Positions 1-7,485 of a stretch of DNA of 64,000 nucleotides are shown here, one piece after another. The notes beneath the pieces were generated by a model that was not told the origin of the DNA, did no database searches, and worked only from the letters and a program-made list of their open reading frames with translations. Positions within the stretch are counted from its first letter, which is position 1. Every line of letters begins with the position of its first letter. Made by a program: the position numbers and the translations under genes. This stretch comes from Flavobacterium notoginsengisoli (GTDB taxonomy: Bacteria; Bacteroidota; Bacteroidia; Flavobacteriales; Flavobacteriaceae): NCBI RefSeq assembly GCF_014207905.1, contig NZ_JACHLB010000001.1:186001-250000 (forward strand). Direction: 5' to 3'.

Positions 1-500
1 AAAATGACAGCACTAAGTGTTTTATTAGTTTTCCAATTGATTCCTGCCGTTAAAAAAAACGAAGCAGTTACTAAACTTATCACAACAACAAGGAAAGCTC
101 TTAAAACTATCGAACCATAAAAAAGTACCGGTTGATCTATAATAATCGAATCTTCACCAGAAATTACAACAGAAAAAACGACAATTGCAACAATAAAAAA
201 AACATTACTGTAAAATGCAAACTTCCAGAAATTCTGCTTTCGTTTTATTTTCAAAACCTCTGCATCATCATGCAGAATATCTTCTTGTTTAGAAAACAAA
301 CTGAAAAGCGCAAGAAACAAACCAATACCAAAAATTAGCAGCGGAATCGCATATCCATAATTAAATTCATACGGATGAAGCTGTCTAATTCTAAGTGTTT
401 TTTGTTCTCTGTAATTTGATATGATTAAAATACCTAATAGAAGAATAGGAATAAATTGAAGCAGTAAAACGTTTTTAAAAAACTTAGTTTTTTTATTCAT
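1..500 (-). CDS. Partial integral membrane protein of unknown function
   Basis: The reading frame opens at ATG 500 and runs off the left edge without a stop, so about 166 N-terminal residues are visible. Four hydrophobic segments lie near residues 10-28, 50-69, 93-114 and 125-151. A charged loop (about 70-92, with KQEDILHDDAEVLKIKRK) separates segments two and three. This points to a polytopic inner-membrane protein. I recognise no catalytic motif and cannot name a family. The missing C-terminus may hold further segments or a domain that would identify it. Confidence 0.75.
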   Translation of the reverse strand, partial: MNKKTKFFKNVLLLQFIPILLLGILIISNYREQKTLRIRQLHPYEFNYGYAIPLLIFGIGLFLALFSLFSKQEDILHDDAEVLKIKRKQNFWKFAFYSNVFFIVAIVVFSVVISGEDSIIIDQPVLFYGSIVLRAFLVVVISLVTASFFLTAGINWKTNKTLSAVI

Positions 501-605
501 ATGAAATATAATAGTGCGTGTAGGAATTTGCTCAAAACTATTAAAAAAAATTTAACTCGAAAAATATTGCTAAAAGTGATTTTTAATTTTCAACATTTTA
601 TTCAA

Positions 606-639
606 AACCTTTGTCAGAGTTTAAAACTTTGACAAAGGT
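606..639. repeat. Short inverted repeat in the gap between two minus-strand genes
   Basis: ACCTTTGTCA and TGACAAAGGT form ten-base arms around a loop containing GTTTAAAAC. The same kind of 'CTTTGTCA...TGACAAAG' word is common between genes in Bacteroidota. It has no clear T-run on the minus strand, so I call it an intergenic repeat rather than a terminator. Confidence 0.45.
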
Positions 640-698
640 CACAAGACAAGGAAAAAATTATCCAATTATCAAATTGACACATTATCTAATTAAAAAAC

Positions 699-881
699 TC
701 AATCCTTCTTATGCTGTTCCGTATAATTTTGATTTCCTTTAATTCGGTTGTCTTCGGTGTGCATTCCGTTTGCCATTCCTAGCATAAAAGCTGTTATTAT
801 AATTATAAATTTTCTTTTTATCCAATGAAGAAGTGGTCGTTTAGATTGCTCCAAACGAGAATTTTTAGTTTGTTTATACAT
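699..881 (-). CDS. Small single-pass membrane protein, 60 aa
   Basis: A 60-residue protein with a basic N-terminus (KQTKNSRLEQSKRP), one hydrophobic helix at about residues 24-39 (FIIIITAFMLGMANGM) and a hydrophilic, charged tail. The layout suggests a single-pass inner-membrane protein with the N-terminus inside. Coding is supported by its distance from any larger gene on either strand and by the sensible charge pattern around the helix. No function is recognised. It lies 58 bases downstream of a secreted-type gene on the same strand and could share its transcript. Confidence 0.6.
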   Translation of the reverse strand: MYKQTKNSRLEQSKRPLLHWIKRKFIIIITAFMLGMANGMHTEDNRIKGNQNYTEQHKKD

Positions 882-939
882 TTTGAAAATGATAAATGAT
901 TAGACATTATTGATCATCTATGCTCAGAGGTAAATTTTC

Positions 940-1311
940 TTAAGCGCTGTATAAACTTTTACGGAAATGATTTGAAATGATTATTTCATTTATAAAAACC
1001 GACTGATTTATAAATGAGGTTAAATTTTGATAAAGGTGATTTTGTAGTTTAAAAAGCTTTTTAATTTGAAAAGTAAAGACGTTTTCGGTTTTAAGAAAAT
1101 CCAAAACAATCGAAAATCTTATTTTTTCAAAAGAAACAACTTGTCCGAATTTATATAAACGATAACTTTTAAGATTCGATTCTCTTCTTAAAATTACAAA
1201 TGAAGATTCGTAATATTCAGCTGATTTTGACTGAGAATATAAAGTACCATCGCTCGCGATCACGACGAAAGTCAGAAAGAGTGCGATTATATATTTTATA
1301 TGTTTTTTCAA
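940..1311 (-). CDS. Small exported protein of unknown function, 123 aa
   Basis: The N-terminus (MKKHIKYIIALFLTFVVIAS) is a signal peptide, with probable cleavage around residues 26-27 (LYSQ-S). The mature part of about 97 residues has no cysteine and alternates charged and aromatic residues without a motif I know. The start at 1311 is ten bases from the end of the upstream TPR gene on the same strand, so the two are probably co-transcribed and may both act in the periplasm or outer membrane. Family unknown. Confidence 0.6.
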   Translation of the reverse strand: MKKHIKYIIALFLTFVVIASDGTLYSQSKSAEYYESSFVILRRESNLKSYRLYKFGQVVSFEKIRFSIVLDFLKTENVFTFQIKKLFKLQNHLYQNLTSFINQSVFINEIIISNHFRKSLYSA

Positions 1312-1320
1312 TCTTTTGAT

Positions 1321-2166
1321 TTATTGTTTTAGCTCGGCGTTCATTTGTTCAGCCAAAGGCTTGATTTGCTGATTGCTCATCAAATAAGAATTCGCTTCCG
1401 AAAACCAATTATTGAAGTTTTTGATATCTTTTTTAATATAATAAGCCTGCAAAATATTATATGCATTTTCAGCATTATACGTTTTATCTGAAACCTCCTT
1501 AAAAACTTTACGACATATATCTTCTGCTTCTTTCAGATTGCCATTTTTTGTTTCTGCATAAATTAATTCCTTATTTATATAAGCATCTAAAGGTTCTTTT
1601 TTTAATGCAATTTTCAAAATATCAACTGCTTTCTGATATTGTTTTAGGCAATTATAAGAATAAGCCAATTCTACACGAAGGCCTTTATATTCAGGGTCAA
1701 TTTCCTGAGCTTTTTCCAGATACTCGAGCGCTTTTTCGCATTCGTTCCAGCCATTGTACATAAAACCCCATCTGTAAAGCCTATCTACAGAACCTTCATC
1801 AGTTTTATAACTTTTCAGCCACTCCGGTACTTTTGGAATATTTAATTCTGAAAATTTTGAGTCTGGAATAAATGCCACTAATACATTATTAGGTTGCAAG
1901 CGATATTTCATCTGTCCATCAATCTCTCTTCTTTTTGGAATAAACTTTCCTGTTGGATCTATTTTAAATGTTCCTTCATAATCAAAAGTCAATCCTGCTT
2001 GCGAATCGATATAGATAAATCCGTATGGATGAGAACCTGTACTATCTGCTGAAAATGCCACCCATTTATCTTCGCTTTGAACAAATTTTTTATCAAACTG
2101 AATTTTGTCTTGCGCAAAAACCTGAGATACACAAACTAAAACAAGTAAAGTAAAAATCTTTTTCAT
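1321..2166 (-). CDS. Exported tetratricopeptide-repeat protein
   Basis: I place the start at ATG 2166 because the protein then begins with a clean signal peptide (MKKIFTLLVLVCVSQVFAQ); an in-frame ATG at 2220 would add 18 residues ahead of it and overlap the next gene. The 281-residue product has an N-terminal beta-rich region with no known motif, then TPR-like helical hairpins from about residue 130 to 250 (YLEKAQEIDPEYKGLRVELA, AVDILKIALKKEPLDAYINK). TPR proteins act as protein-binding scaffolds; this one should do so in the periplasm or on the outer membrane. Partner unknown. Confidence 0.8.
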   Translation of the reverse strand: MKKIFTLLVLVCVSQVFAQDKIQFDKKFVQSEDKWVAFSADSTGSHPYGFIYIDSQAGLTFDYEGTFKIDPTGKFIPKRREIDGQMKYRLQPNNVLVAFIPDSKFSELNIPKVPEWLKSYKTDEGSVDRLYRWGFMYNGWNECEKALEYLEKAQEIDPEYKGLRVELAYSYNCLKQYQKAVDILKIALKKEPLDAYINKELIYAETKNGNLKEAEDICRKVFKEVSDKTYNAENAYNILQAYYIKKDIKNFNNWFSEANSYLMSNQQIKPLAEQMNAELKQ

Positions 2167-2216
2167 ACTTAAATTTGATTGCTTAAAATTATAAAGTCCA
2201 TTCAAATATATAGATT

Positions 2217-2771
2217 TCATTTCACTTTTTTAATATCATTCTTACAAATCAGCAATCCCAATCCTAAAACAAAAACCGCACAACTTAAAACCATCAAAAT
2301 TCCATTTTTCAAAGCAAAAAAGGAAATCCCAACAGCAACTGCCCCAAGAATTACCATTAAAGATTTTACAGTTTCTGTTTTTATAAAAGTAAAGGCATGA
2401 ACCGCCAAACCAAGAAAAAGCAACGACGGACCAACGGCCACAAACGGATAAAAAAGCAATGGCGAATTACTAATATGCTGACTTAATTCGGCTTTTTCAA
2501 TTTCGTTATTTCCATAACTTGACATTATAAAATCGATTGTACAAAGTCCGATATGCGCAATAACGCCTAAAGTTGTCAAAACAGAACCCACTTTATTAAT
2601 CTTTGTTTTAGGAAATGCATCATTAAAAGACAATAAAAAACAAGCGCCAATTAAATTAAACCAATGCGCAAAATCTATCGATTCGCTTAAACTCGGCAAT
2701 AGTTTAGAAAAGAATAAATAACTGATTAGGAAAAATACTAATCCGATAAGGCAACGTTGTTTTGTATTCAT
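2217..2771 (-). CDS. Polytopic membrane protein of unknown function, 184 aa
   Basis: Five to six hydrophobic segments span most of the 184 residues, near 8-25, 37-50, 60-82, 105-126, 135-155 and 158-176. Loops are short, apart from one of about 20 residues (NNEIEKAELSQHISNSPLLF). The C-terminus is basic (NDIKKVK), in keeping with a cytoplasmic tail. No transporter or enzyme signature is evident. Its stop lies 50 bases before the start of the TPR gene and its start is 21 bases after the GNAT gene stop, so the run 3534-1321 may be one transcript. Confidence 0.7.
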   Translation of the reverse strand: MNTKQRCLIGLVFFLISYLFFSKLLPSLSESIDFAHWFNLIGACFLLSFNDAFPKTKINKVGSVLTTLGVIAHIGLCTIDFIMSSYGNNEIEKAELSQHISNSPLLFYPFVAVGPSLLFLGLAVHAFTFIKTETVKSLMVILGAVAVGISFFALKNGILMVLSCAVFVLGLGLLICKNDIKKVK

Positions 2772-2792
2772 AATTTACTTCCTAAAATTTTA

Positions 2793-3230
2793 TTATTTAT
2801 AAATCGTAAACTTATTATGGCTCAAAGTAAAACCCAAATTCTCATAAATCGCCACATTCTCTACTCGCTTTTTATTTGTTGTTACTTCGATACTTTTTAG
2901 AGCATTTTTCTCAGCGAAAGTCAAAATCTCATTTATCAATAATCTTCCAACGCCTTGCCCGCGATATTTTTGATGGATAAAAAACTCTTGGATTTCTCCA
3001 ACTGCTCCACAATGATGTAAAAGATTTTGAGTATGAAAGCTAATAAAACCTAAACCTTCTGTTTCGTTTTCGGCAATTAGATACAGATTTTTAAGGTTTG
3101 AAATATTTTCATTGAATATTATTTCGAAAACTTCAAAATCTAAAACTTCGTTTTCTAGTTCGCAGATTGATTTGTAAACGAAGTCCAAGTCTTGGATTTG
3201 GATTTTTCTGATTTTGATTTTTGAGCTCAT
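2793..3230 (-). CDS. GNAT-family N-acetyltransferase
   Basis: The 145-residue product has the compact GNAT layout: an N-terminal strand-helix (IKIRKIQIQDLDFVYKSI), central strands (LYLIAENETEGLGFISF), then motif A with the acetyl-CoA pyrophosphate loop (HQKYRGQGVGRLLINEIL, about residues 87-104) and a C-terminal strand with N-acetyltransferase-type ending (AIYENLGFTLSHNKFTIY). It should transfer an acetyl group from acetyl-CoA to an amine; the substrate cannot be read from the sequence. It follows the small membrane gene by 4 bases and is likely translated in the same operon. Confidence 0.88.
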   Translation of the reverse strand: MSSKIKIRKIQIQDLDFVYKSICELENEVLDFEVFEIIFNENISNLKNLYLIAENETEGLGFISFHTQNLLHHCGAVGEIQEFFIHQKYRGQGVGRLLINEILTFAEKNALKSIEVTTNKKRVENVAIYENLGFTLSHNKFTIYK

Positions 3231-3234
3231 AATT

Positions 3235-3534
3235 CTATCTATATTTTAGAAACAAAATCAATCCTGCTATTAAAAAATGAATTATAGAAATCACCAACAA
3301 TGTTTTAATTTTATTAAAAGCTTTATCATACAAGAGTCCATAAATTGGAAATTGTATTAGAGCAAAAAAACAAAAAAGAAACTCAACATCTAGTGACAAA
3401 AAAACAGATGCCCAAGGAAACAGAACAATCAATTGATCTGTAAATCCGTGACCACCACCCGAAATAATTATTGAGCCAATTAAAATCATTGGAGTCGCAA
3501 TACTCAAATTAATTGTCCATTTATACTTTGACAT
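3235..3534 (-). CDS. Small multi-pass membrane protein, 99 aa
   Basis: Ninety-nine residues with three hydrophobic stretches (about 8-27, 35-60 and 78-95), a glycine-rich turn (IISGGGHGFTDQ) and a basic C-terminus (LKYR). It looks like a small inner-membrane protein. The GNAT start codon is only 4 bases beyond its stop, which suggests translational coupling. No family recognised. Confidence 0.6.
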   Translation of the reverse strand: MSKYKWTINLSIATPMILIGSIIISGGGHGFTDQLIVLFPWASVFLSLDVEFLFCFFALIQFPIYGLLYDKAFNKIKTLLVISIIHFLIAGLILFLKYR

Positions 3535-3572
3535 TTATTTTTCTTTATTTTTTTCTAAATCGAAAATAAGAA

Positions 3573-3764
3573 TTAAAATAATACTATTCTGATTCTGAAA
3601 TGGTAAGTTGGTGGGGTTTTCAATCTTTGTCGAGTTACTTGCGATCCTTCGACTTCGCTCAGGAAGACAAAACAGGATACAAACTTTGCGTCTTTGCCAG
3701 CAAAATCTATTGCGTGCTTTGCGTAAATCTTAGCGCTCTTTGCGGTTAAAAAAACACATCGCAA
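3573..3764. repeat. Intergenic repeat block in a gene-free stretch of 330 bases
   Basis: The gap 3535-3864 holds no convincing gene. It contains two words that I know to recur between genes of Bacteroidota: CCTTCGACTTCGCTCAGGAA (around 3645-3664) and a run built from TTTGCG/CTTTGCG units (about 3685-3750, with GCGTAAATCTTAGCGCTCTT). A 63-codon open frame on the minus strand runs through both and is best explained by the repeats. A -7 box for the next gene lies at 3829-3836. Confidence 0.6.
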
Positions 3765-3828
3765 TTAGAACCAAAACAAATAAGAAAACTTTAATAAATC
3801 TATTATACGCCACTTCTTCAAAAATCAT

Positions 3829-3836
3829 TAATTTTG
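3829..3836 (+). promoter_or_regulatory. -7 box of the aminopeptidase P gene
   Basis: TAATTTTG matches the Bacteroidota -7 consensus TAnnTTTG and ends 28 bases before the ATG at 3865. I see no good -33 TTTG at the usual spacing, so the call rests on one element. Confidence 0.45.
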
Positions 3837-3864
3837 AAATTCGAAGTTCAAAAAACAAGTTATT

Positions 3865-5157
3865 ATGAAATATCATCAAATAAACAGCGCACTTTTTGTA
3901 AAAAACCGCAAAAAATTCATGGCAGAAATGAAACCAAATTCAGTTGCCGTGTTCAATTCAAATGACATTTACCCAATTAGTGCCGACAGTACTTTACCGT
4001 TTGCACAACACAGAGATATTTTTTATCTGAGCGGTGTAGATCAAGAAGAAAGTGTTTTGCTTTTGTTTCCAGATGCTCCTTATGAGCACCAAAGAGAAAT
4101 TCTCTTTTTAAGAGAAACCAACGATCATATTGCCGTTTGGGAAGGTGAAAAACTGACTAAAGAACGTGCTTTTCAGGTTTCAGGAATTAGAACGGTTTAT
4201 TGGTTGCAAGATTTTCATAAAGTTTTGAACGAAATGATGACGTACGCTGATACGATGTACATCAACACCAACGAACATTACCGTGCTACAGTTGAAACAG
4301 AAACTCGTGAAGCTCGTTTTGTAAAATGGTGGAAAGAGCGTTACCCAGCTCATAATGTTGCAAAAAGCAACCCAATTTTACAAAGATTGCGTTCTGTGAA
4401 AGAAAGCGAAGAAATCGATTTGATTCAGCATGCTTGTGATATTACAGAAAAAGGTTTCCGAAGATTATTAGGATTCGTAAAACCAAATGTTACTGAATAC
4501 GAAGTTGAAGCTGAATTGGCTCACGAATTTATCCGTAACCGTTCTAAAGGTTTTGCTTATACACCAATTATCGCTTCTGGAAACAATGCGAATGTTTTGC
4601 ATTATATCGAAAACAATCAGCAATGTAAAGAAGGGGATTTATTATTATTGGACGTTGCAGCAGAATATGCAAATTATTCAAGCGACATGACAAGAACAAT
4701 TCCAGTTTCAGGACGTTTTACAGATCGTCAGAAAGCGGTTTACAATGCCGTTTTAAGAGTTAAAAATGAAGCTACAAAAATGTTGACACCAGGAACGCTT
4801 TGGAAACAATATCATGTTGAAGTAGGTAAAATCATGACTTCTGAATTACTTGGTTTAGGTTTATTAGACAAAGCTGATGTTCAGAACGAAAATCCAGAAT
4901 GGCCAGCATACAAAAAATATTTCATGCACGGAACTTCTCACCACATGGGATTGGACACGCACGATTACGGATTGCTTCACGAACCAATGAAAGCGAATAT
5001 GGTTTTTACGGTTGAACCAGGAATTTATATTCCAGCAGAAAAATTCGGAATTCGTTTAGAAGATAACGTTGTGGTTCAGGAAAAAGGAGAACCTTTCAAC
5101 TTAATGAGAAACATTCCAGTTGAAGCTGACGAGATTGAAACTTTAATGAATGAATAA
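3865..5157 (+). CDS. pepP: Xaa-Pro aminopeptidase (aminopeptidase P, M24B)
   Basis: Removes the N-terminal residue from peptides whose second residue is proline; a di-metal cytosolic enzyme. The N-terminal creatinase-like domain covers about residues 1-170 and the pita-bread catalytic domain about 180-430. The five expected metal ligands are visible: D263 (LLLLDVAAEY), D274 (SSDMTRT), a histidine in HGTSHHMGLDTHD (residues 355-367), E384 (FTVEPGIYI) and E399 (GIRLEDNV). Length (430) fits the E. coli PepP size class. It is a single-gene unit: a -7 box lies upstream and a strong hairpin terminator follows within 10 bases of the stop. Confidence 0.95.
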   Translation: MKYHQINSALFVKNRKKFMAEMKPNSVAVFNSNDIYPISADSTLPFAQHRDIFYLSGVDQEESVLLLFPDAPYEHQREILFLRETNDHIAVWEGEKLTKERAFQVSGIRTVYWLQDFHKVLNEMMTYADTMYINTNEHYRATVETETREARFVKWWKERYPAHNVAKSNPILQRLRSVKESEEIDLIQHACDITEKGFRRLLGFVKPNVTEYEVEAELAHEFIRNRSKGFAYTPIIASGNNANVLHYIENNQQCKEGDLLLLDVAAEYANYSSDMTRTIPVSGRFTDRQKAVYNAVLRVKNEATKMLTPGTLWKQYHVEVGKIMTSELLGLGLLDKADVQNENPEWPAYKKYFMHGTSHHMGLDTHDYGLLHEPMKANMVFTVEPGIYIPAEKFGIRLEDNVVVQEKGEPFNLMRNIPVEADEIETLMNE

Positions 5158-5162
5158 TAAAT

Positions 5163-5200
5163 AAAGGCTGTCCGCTAATTTTCGGACAGCCTTTTGTTTT
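5163..5200 (+). terminator. Rho-independent terminator after pepP
   Basis: AAAGGCTGTCCG pairs perfectly with CGGACAGCCTTT across an 8-base loop, followed by TTTTGTTTTTT. It begins 6 bases after the pepP stop. Confidence 0.9.
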
Positions 5201-5206
5201 TTATTA

Positions 5207-5372
5207 AGCCCCAGCGGGGCTAAATATTTATAGAAATTCAATCATGCAGATACAAAAGCTCCAGCGGAGCGAAATATAATAGCATGGTCAAAAACATATG
5301 TCGCTCCGCTGGAGCTTTATCACTTATAATAAATAGATTTCTATAAATATATGGCTTCTCCGAAGCCTAAGC
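5207..5372. repeat. Head-to-head palindromic (REP/BIME-like) repeat element
   Basis: Two related units face each other. The left reads GCCCCAGCGGGGCTAAATA then TTTATAGAAATT and, after about 20 bases, AAAGCTCCAGCGGAGCGAAA. The right unit is its reverse complement: TCGCTCCGCTGGAGCTTT, then AAATAGATTTCTATAAATAT and GGCTTCTCCGAAGCC. Each unit carries two small GC-rich palindromes in an otherwise AT-rich gap, with TTTATAGAAAT conserved between them. The design matches REP-type bacterial interspersed elements; no transposase is in the window. Confidence 0.75.
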
Positions 5373-5390
5373 TGATAAATGATAGACATT

Positions 5391-5430
5391 AAAAAAAAGC
5401 CCTTAATAAATTATTAAGGGCTTTTTTTTA
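5391..5430. terminator. Bidirectional terminator between pepP and ferritin
   Basis: AGCCCTTAATAA pairs with TTATTAAGGGCT with almost no loop, flanked by A-run and T-run, so it can work in both directions. It lies 17 bases past the ferritin stop on the minus strand. Confidence 0.85.
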
Positions 5431-5446
5431 TTTTATAAATCGGTTA

Positions 5447-5965
5447 TTATCCGATTTTTGAGATTTGTACGTCTAATTGGAATTTACCAGCTGCTTCGTT
5501 TTCATCTATTAAGTCGAAAAGTTCTAAAGCTCTTCTAGCATTTTTCTCTTCTTCTCTTTGCTCAGCAACATACCACATCATAAAATCTTCTGTAGCATAA
5601 TCGTTTTCAGCTCTACATTTTGCGATTACTTTATTAACCGCTTGTGTAACTGCAATTTCATTTTGCAAAGCAATTTCGAAAACTTCTCTTAGAGAAGCAA
5701 ATTCTTGCTGTACTTCTGGAATAGATGGCGTTACTGCAATCCCTCCCATATCTGTAATATATTTGAAAACTTTTAGAAAATGCTCTCTTTCTTCTTCAGC
5801 TTGTTTGTATAAGTAAGAAGCTGTATTAGCATAACCATTTCTATCTAACCATGCAGCCATAGCTAAATATTTGTTAGAAGCATCGCTTTCTAATTTTGCT
5901 TGTAAGTTCAATATATTTTCTACACCTTCAACTAATGAAGTACGTGTTCTAAGTAAATCTTTCAT
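5447..5965 (-). CDS. Ferritin (non-heme iron storage protein)
   Basis: Stores iron by oxidising Fe(II) at a ferroxidase centre inside a 24-subunit shell in the cytosol. The 172-residue protein is a four-helix bundle with the expected ligands: E26 (AKLESDASN), E59 and H62 (EEEREH), E103 (QNEIAV) and the AEQREEE stretch (about 134-140). There is no bacterioferritin-type methionine heme ligand pattern that I can see, so ferritin (FtnA-like) is the better name. Single-gene unit with its own terminator at 5391-5430. Confidence 0.92.
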   Translation of the reverse strand: MKDLLRTRTSLVEGVENILNLQAKLESDASNKYLAMAAWLDRNGYANTASYLYKQAEEEREHFLKVFKYITDMGGIAVTPSIPEVQQEFASLREVFEIALQNEIAVTQAVNKVIAKCRAENDYATEDFMMWYVAEQREEEKNARRALELFDLIDENEAAGKFQLDVQISKIG

Positions 5966-6054
5966 AACCTTTAATTTTTATAGGTGTAAAATTACTAAAA
6001 TTAAAGGAGACAGCCCTAACTGCCTGAAAATTTGGATTTAATCTAAGTAAGAAT

Positions 6055-6408
6055 CTAAATAAGCTCTACGTTTACCATATTGCAAAGCATAGAATGCAGA
6101 TTAAGAGTAAATTTAGTTCCGTTTAGTAAATCTCTCAACTGCACTATTTCGCAGATGGTCAGATTTCTCGAAAAATTTCTTTTTGTAGTTTCGATCAGCT
6201 GTGCGTCTGATTGGTCAGATAAGTCATAAAGCATATTCAAAATGTCAACGCTGTTCACCTTTCTTTGAAAAATCAAAAAATCGTGAATCTTATAACTTGA
6301 CACAGTATCAACAAAATTGATAATAATACTATTGGTCAAATCACATTGATAACTGTATCCTTTTTCGGTTTCAAATAATACTTTGGTGGTCAAATCACTA
6401 ACTAACAT
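6055..6408 (-). CDS. Small protein of unknown function, 117 aa
   Basis: I choose ATG 6408 (MLVSDLTTKVLFETEKGYSY) because the 18 extra codons up to 6462 are hydrophobic, AT-rich and unlike the rest. The product alternates strand-like and helix-like stretches, contains CDLTNSIIINFVDT and two late leucine-rich helices (IVQLRDLLNGTKFTLNLHSM). It resembles the small beta-strand plus helix DUF proteins that are frequent in Flavobacteriia, but I cannot name the family securely. It has no signal peptide and stands alone between ferritin and the divergent AIM24 gene. Confidence 0.6.
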   Translation of the reverse strand: MLVSDLTTKVLFETEKGYSYQCDLTNSIIINFVDTVSSYKIHDFLIFQRKVNSVDILNMLYDLSDQSDAQLIETTKRNFSRNLTICEIVQLRDLLNGTKFTLNLHSMLCNMVNVELI

Positions 6409-6587
6409 TCTAATAAAATATGATAACGGTGCAAAAATATATAATTTAAAGTAATTAAACACATAATTAAGACTAATTTAAAATAACAAAAATTGTTAAT
6501 CTATTTAAAAATAAATGAAGCACACAAAAAACTGTAACATTCTAAAGGAGTTTTAGTCTAATTCTGAAAACAAATAACTAAAAAATT

Positions 6588-7391
6588 ATGCAAGCGCACG
6601 AAATAGATTATCAGATTTTTGGAGAAGAAATGCAGTATGTGGAGATCGAACTGGATCCGCAGGAAATTGTAATTGCCGAAGCCGGCAGTTTTATGATGAT
6701 GGAAAACAATATCCAAATGGAAACCATTTTTGGAGATGGTTCTCAACAACAAGGTTCAGGCTTATTTGGCAAGCTTTTAAGTGCTGGAAAAAGAGTACTT
6801 ACCGGCGAAAGCTTGTTTATGACAGCATTTTTAAACCAAGGAAACAGTAAAAGTAAAGTTTCATTCGCATCGCCTTATCCAGGAAAAATACTTCCGATTG
6901 ACTTAACAGAATTTCAAGGGAAATTTATCTGCCAGAAAAGTTCGTTTTTATGTGCAGCCAAAGGTGTTTCTGTCGGAATAGAATTTTCTCAGAAACTGGG
7001 ACGCGGCTTATTTGGCGGTGAAGGTTTTATAATGCAAAAAATCGAAGGAGACGGAATGGCATTTGTACATTCTGGAGGAACAATGGCTAAAAAAGTATTA
7101 GGCCATGGTGAAGTTCTAAAAGTAGATACAGGCTGTATCATTGGTTTTACCAAGGATGTAGATTATGATATTGAATTTATTGGAGGAATCAAGAATTCAA
7201 TATTTGGTGGAGAAGGATTATTTTATGCTACTTTAAAAGGTCCTGGAACAGTTTATATACAATCATTGCCATTCTCAAGATTGGCTGACCGAATTATCGC
7301 ATCGGCACCAAGATCTGGTGGAAACAGCCGCGATGAAGGAAGTCTTCTTGGCGGACTAGGAAATCTTCTGGATGGAGATAATCGATTTTAA
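6588..7391 (+). CDS. AIM24 / TIGR00266 family protein
   Basis: A 267-residue protein of the AIM24 (TIGR00266) family, whose members are beta-rich, often trimeric, and of unsettled biochemical role; the mitochondrial relative affects inner-membrane organisation. Typical features seen are the N-terminal strand with EAGSFMMMENNIQMET (about 31-46), the glycine-rich GSGLFGKLLSAGKRVLTGES segment (about 56-75), repeated FGGEG turns (FGGEGFIMQKI, FGGEGLFYATL) and the C-terminal SLPFSRLADRI. Single-gene unit followed by a hairpin terminator. Confidence 0.88.
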   Translation: MQAHEIDYQIFGEEMQYVEIELDPQEIVIAEAGSFMMMENNIQMETIFGDGSQQQGSGLFGKLLSAGKRVLTGESLFMTAFLNQGNSKSKVSFASPYPGKILPIDLTEFQGKFICQKSSFLCAAKGVSVGIEFSQKLGRGLFGGEGFIMQKIEGDGMAFVHSGGTMAKKVLGHGEVLKVDTGCIIGFTKDVDYDIEFIGGIKNSIFGGEGLFYATLKGPGTVYIQSLPFSRLADRIIASAPRSGGNSRDEGSLLGGLGNLLDGDNRF

Positions 7392-7396
7392 TTGAT

Positions 7397-7429
7397 AAAA
7401 TGGCTTTCAGAAATGGAAGCCATTTTTTA
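7397..7429 (+). terminator. Terminator after the AIM24 gene
   Basis: AAAATGGCTTTC pairs with GGAAGCCATTTT (one mismatch) and runs into TTTTT, starting 6 bases after the stop. Confidence 0.8.
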
Positions 7430-7430
7430 T

Positions 7431-7466
7431 AAAAAGTAAGGGCAGATCTTTCGACCTGCCCTAAAA
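7431..7466 (-). terminator. Terminator after susD
   Basis: On the minus strand AGGGCAG pairs with CTGCCCT across a 10-base loop (GTCGAAAGAT) and is followed by TTACTTTTT. It lies about 20 bases past the SusD stop and abuts the terminator of the convergent gene. Confidence 0.7.
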
Positions 7467-7485
7467 CACCTAACCAAAAGTGTCC

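Noticed and set aside
132..338. 68-codon plus-strand open frame
   Set aside because: It lies antisense within the partial membrane protein gene, whose four clear hydrophobic helices make that frame the coding one.
2166..2220. Upstream start for the TPR gene at 2220
   Set aside because: It would place 18 residues ahead of a complete signal peptide and overlap the next gene.
3573..3764. 63-codon minus-strand open frame as a gene
   Set aside because: It runs through two known types of intergenic repeat and has no protein-like pattern.
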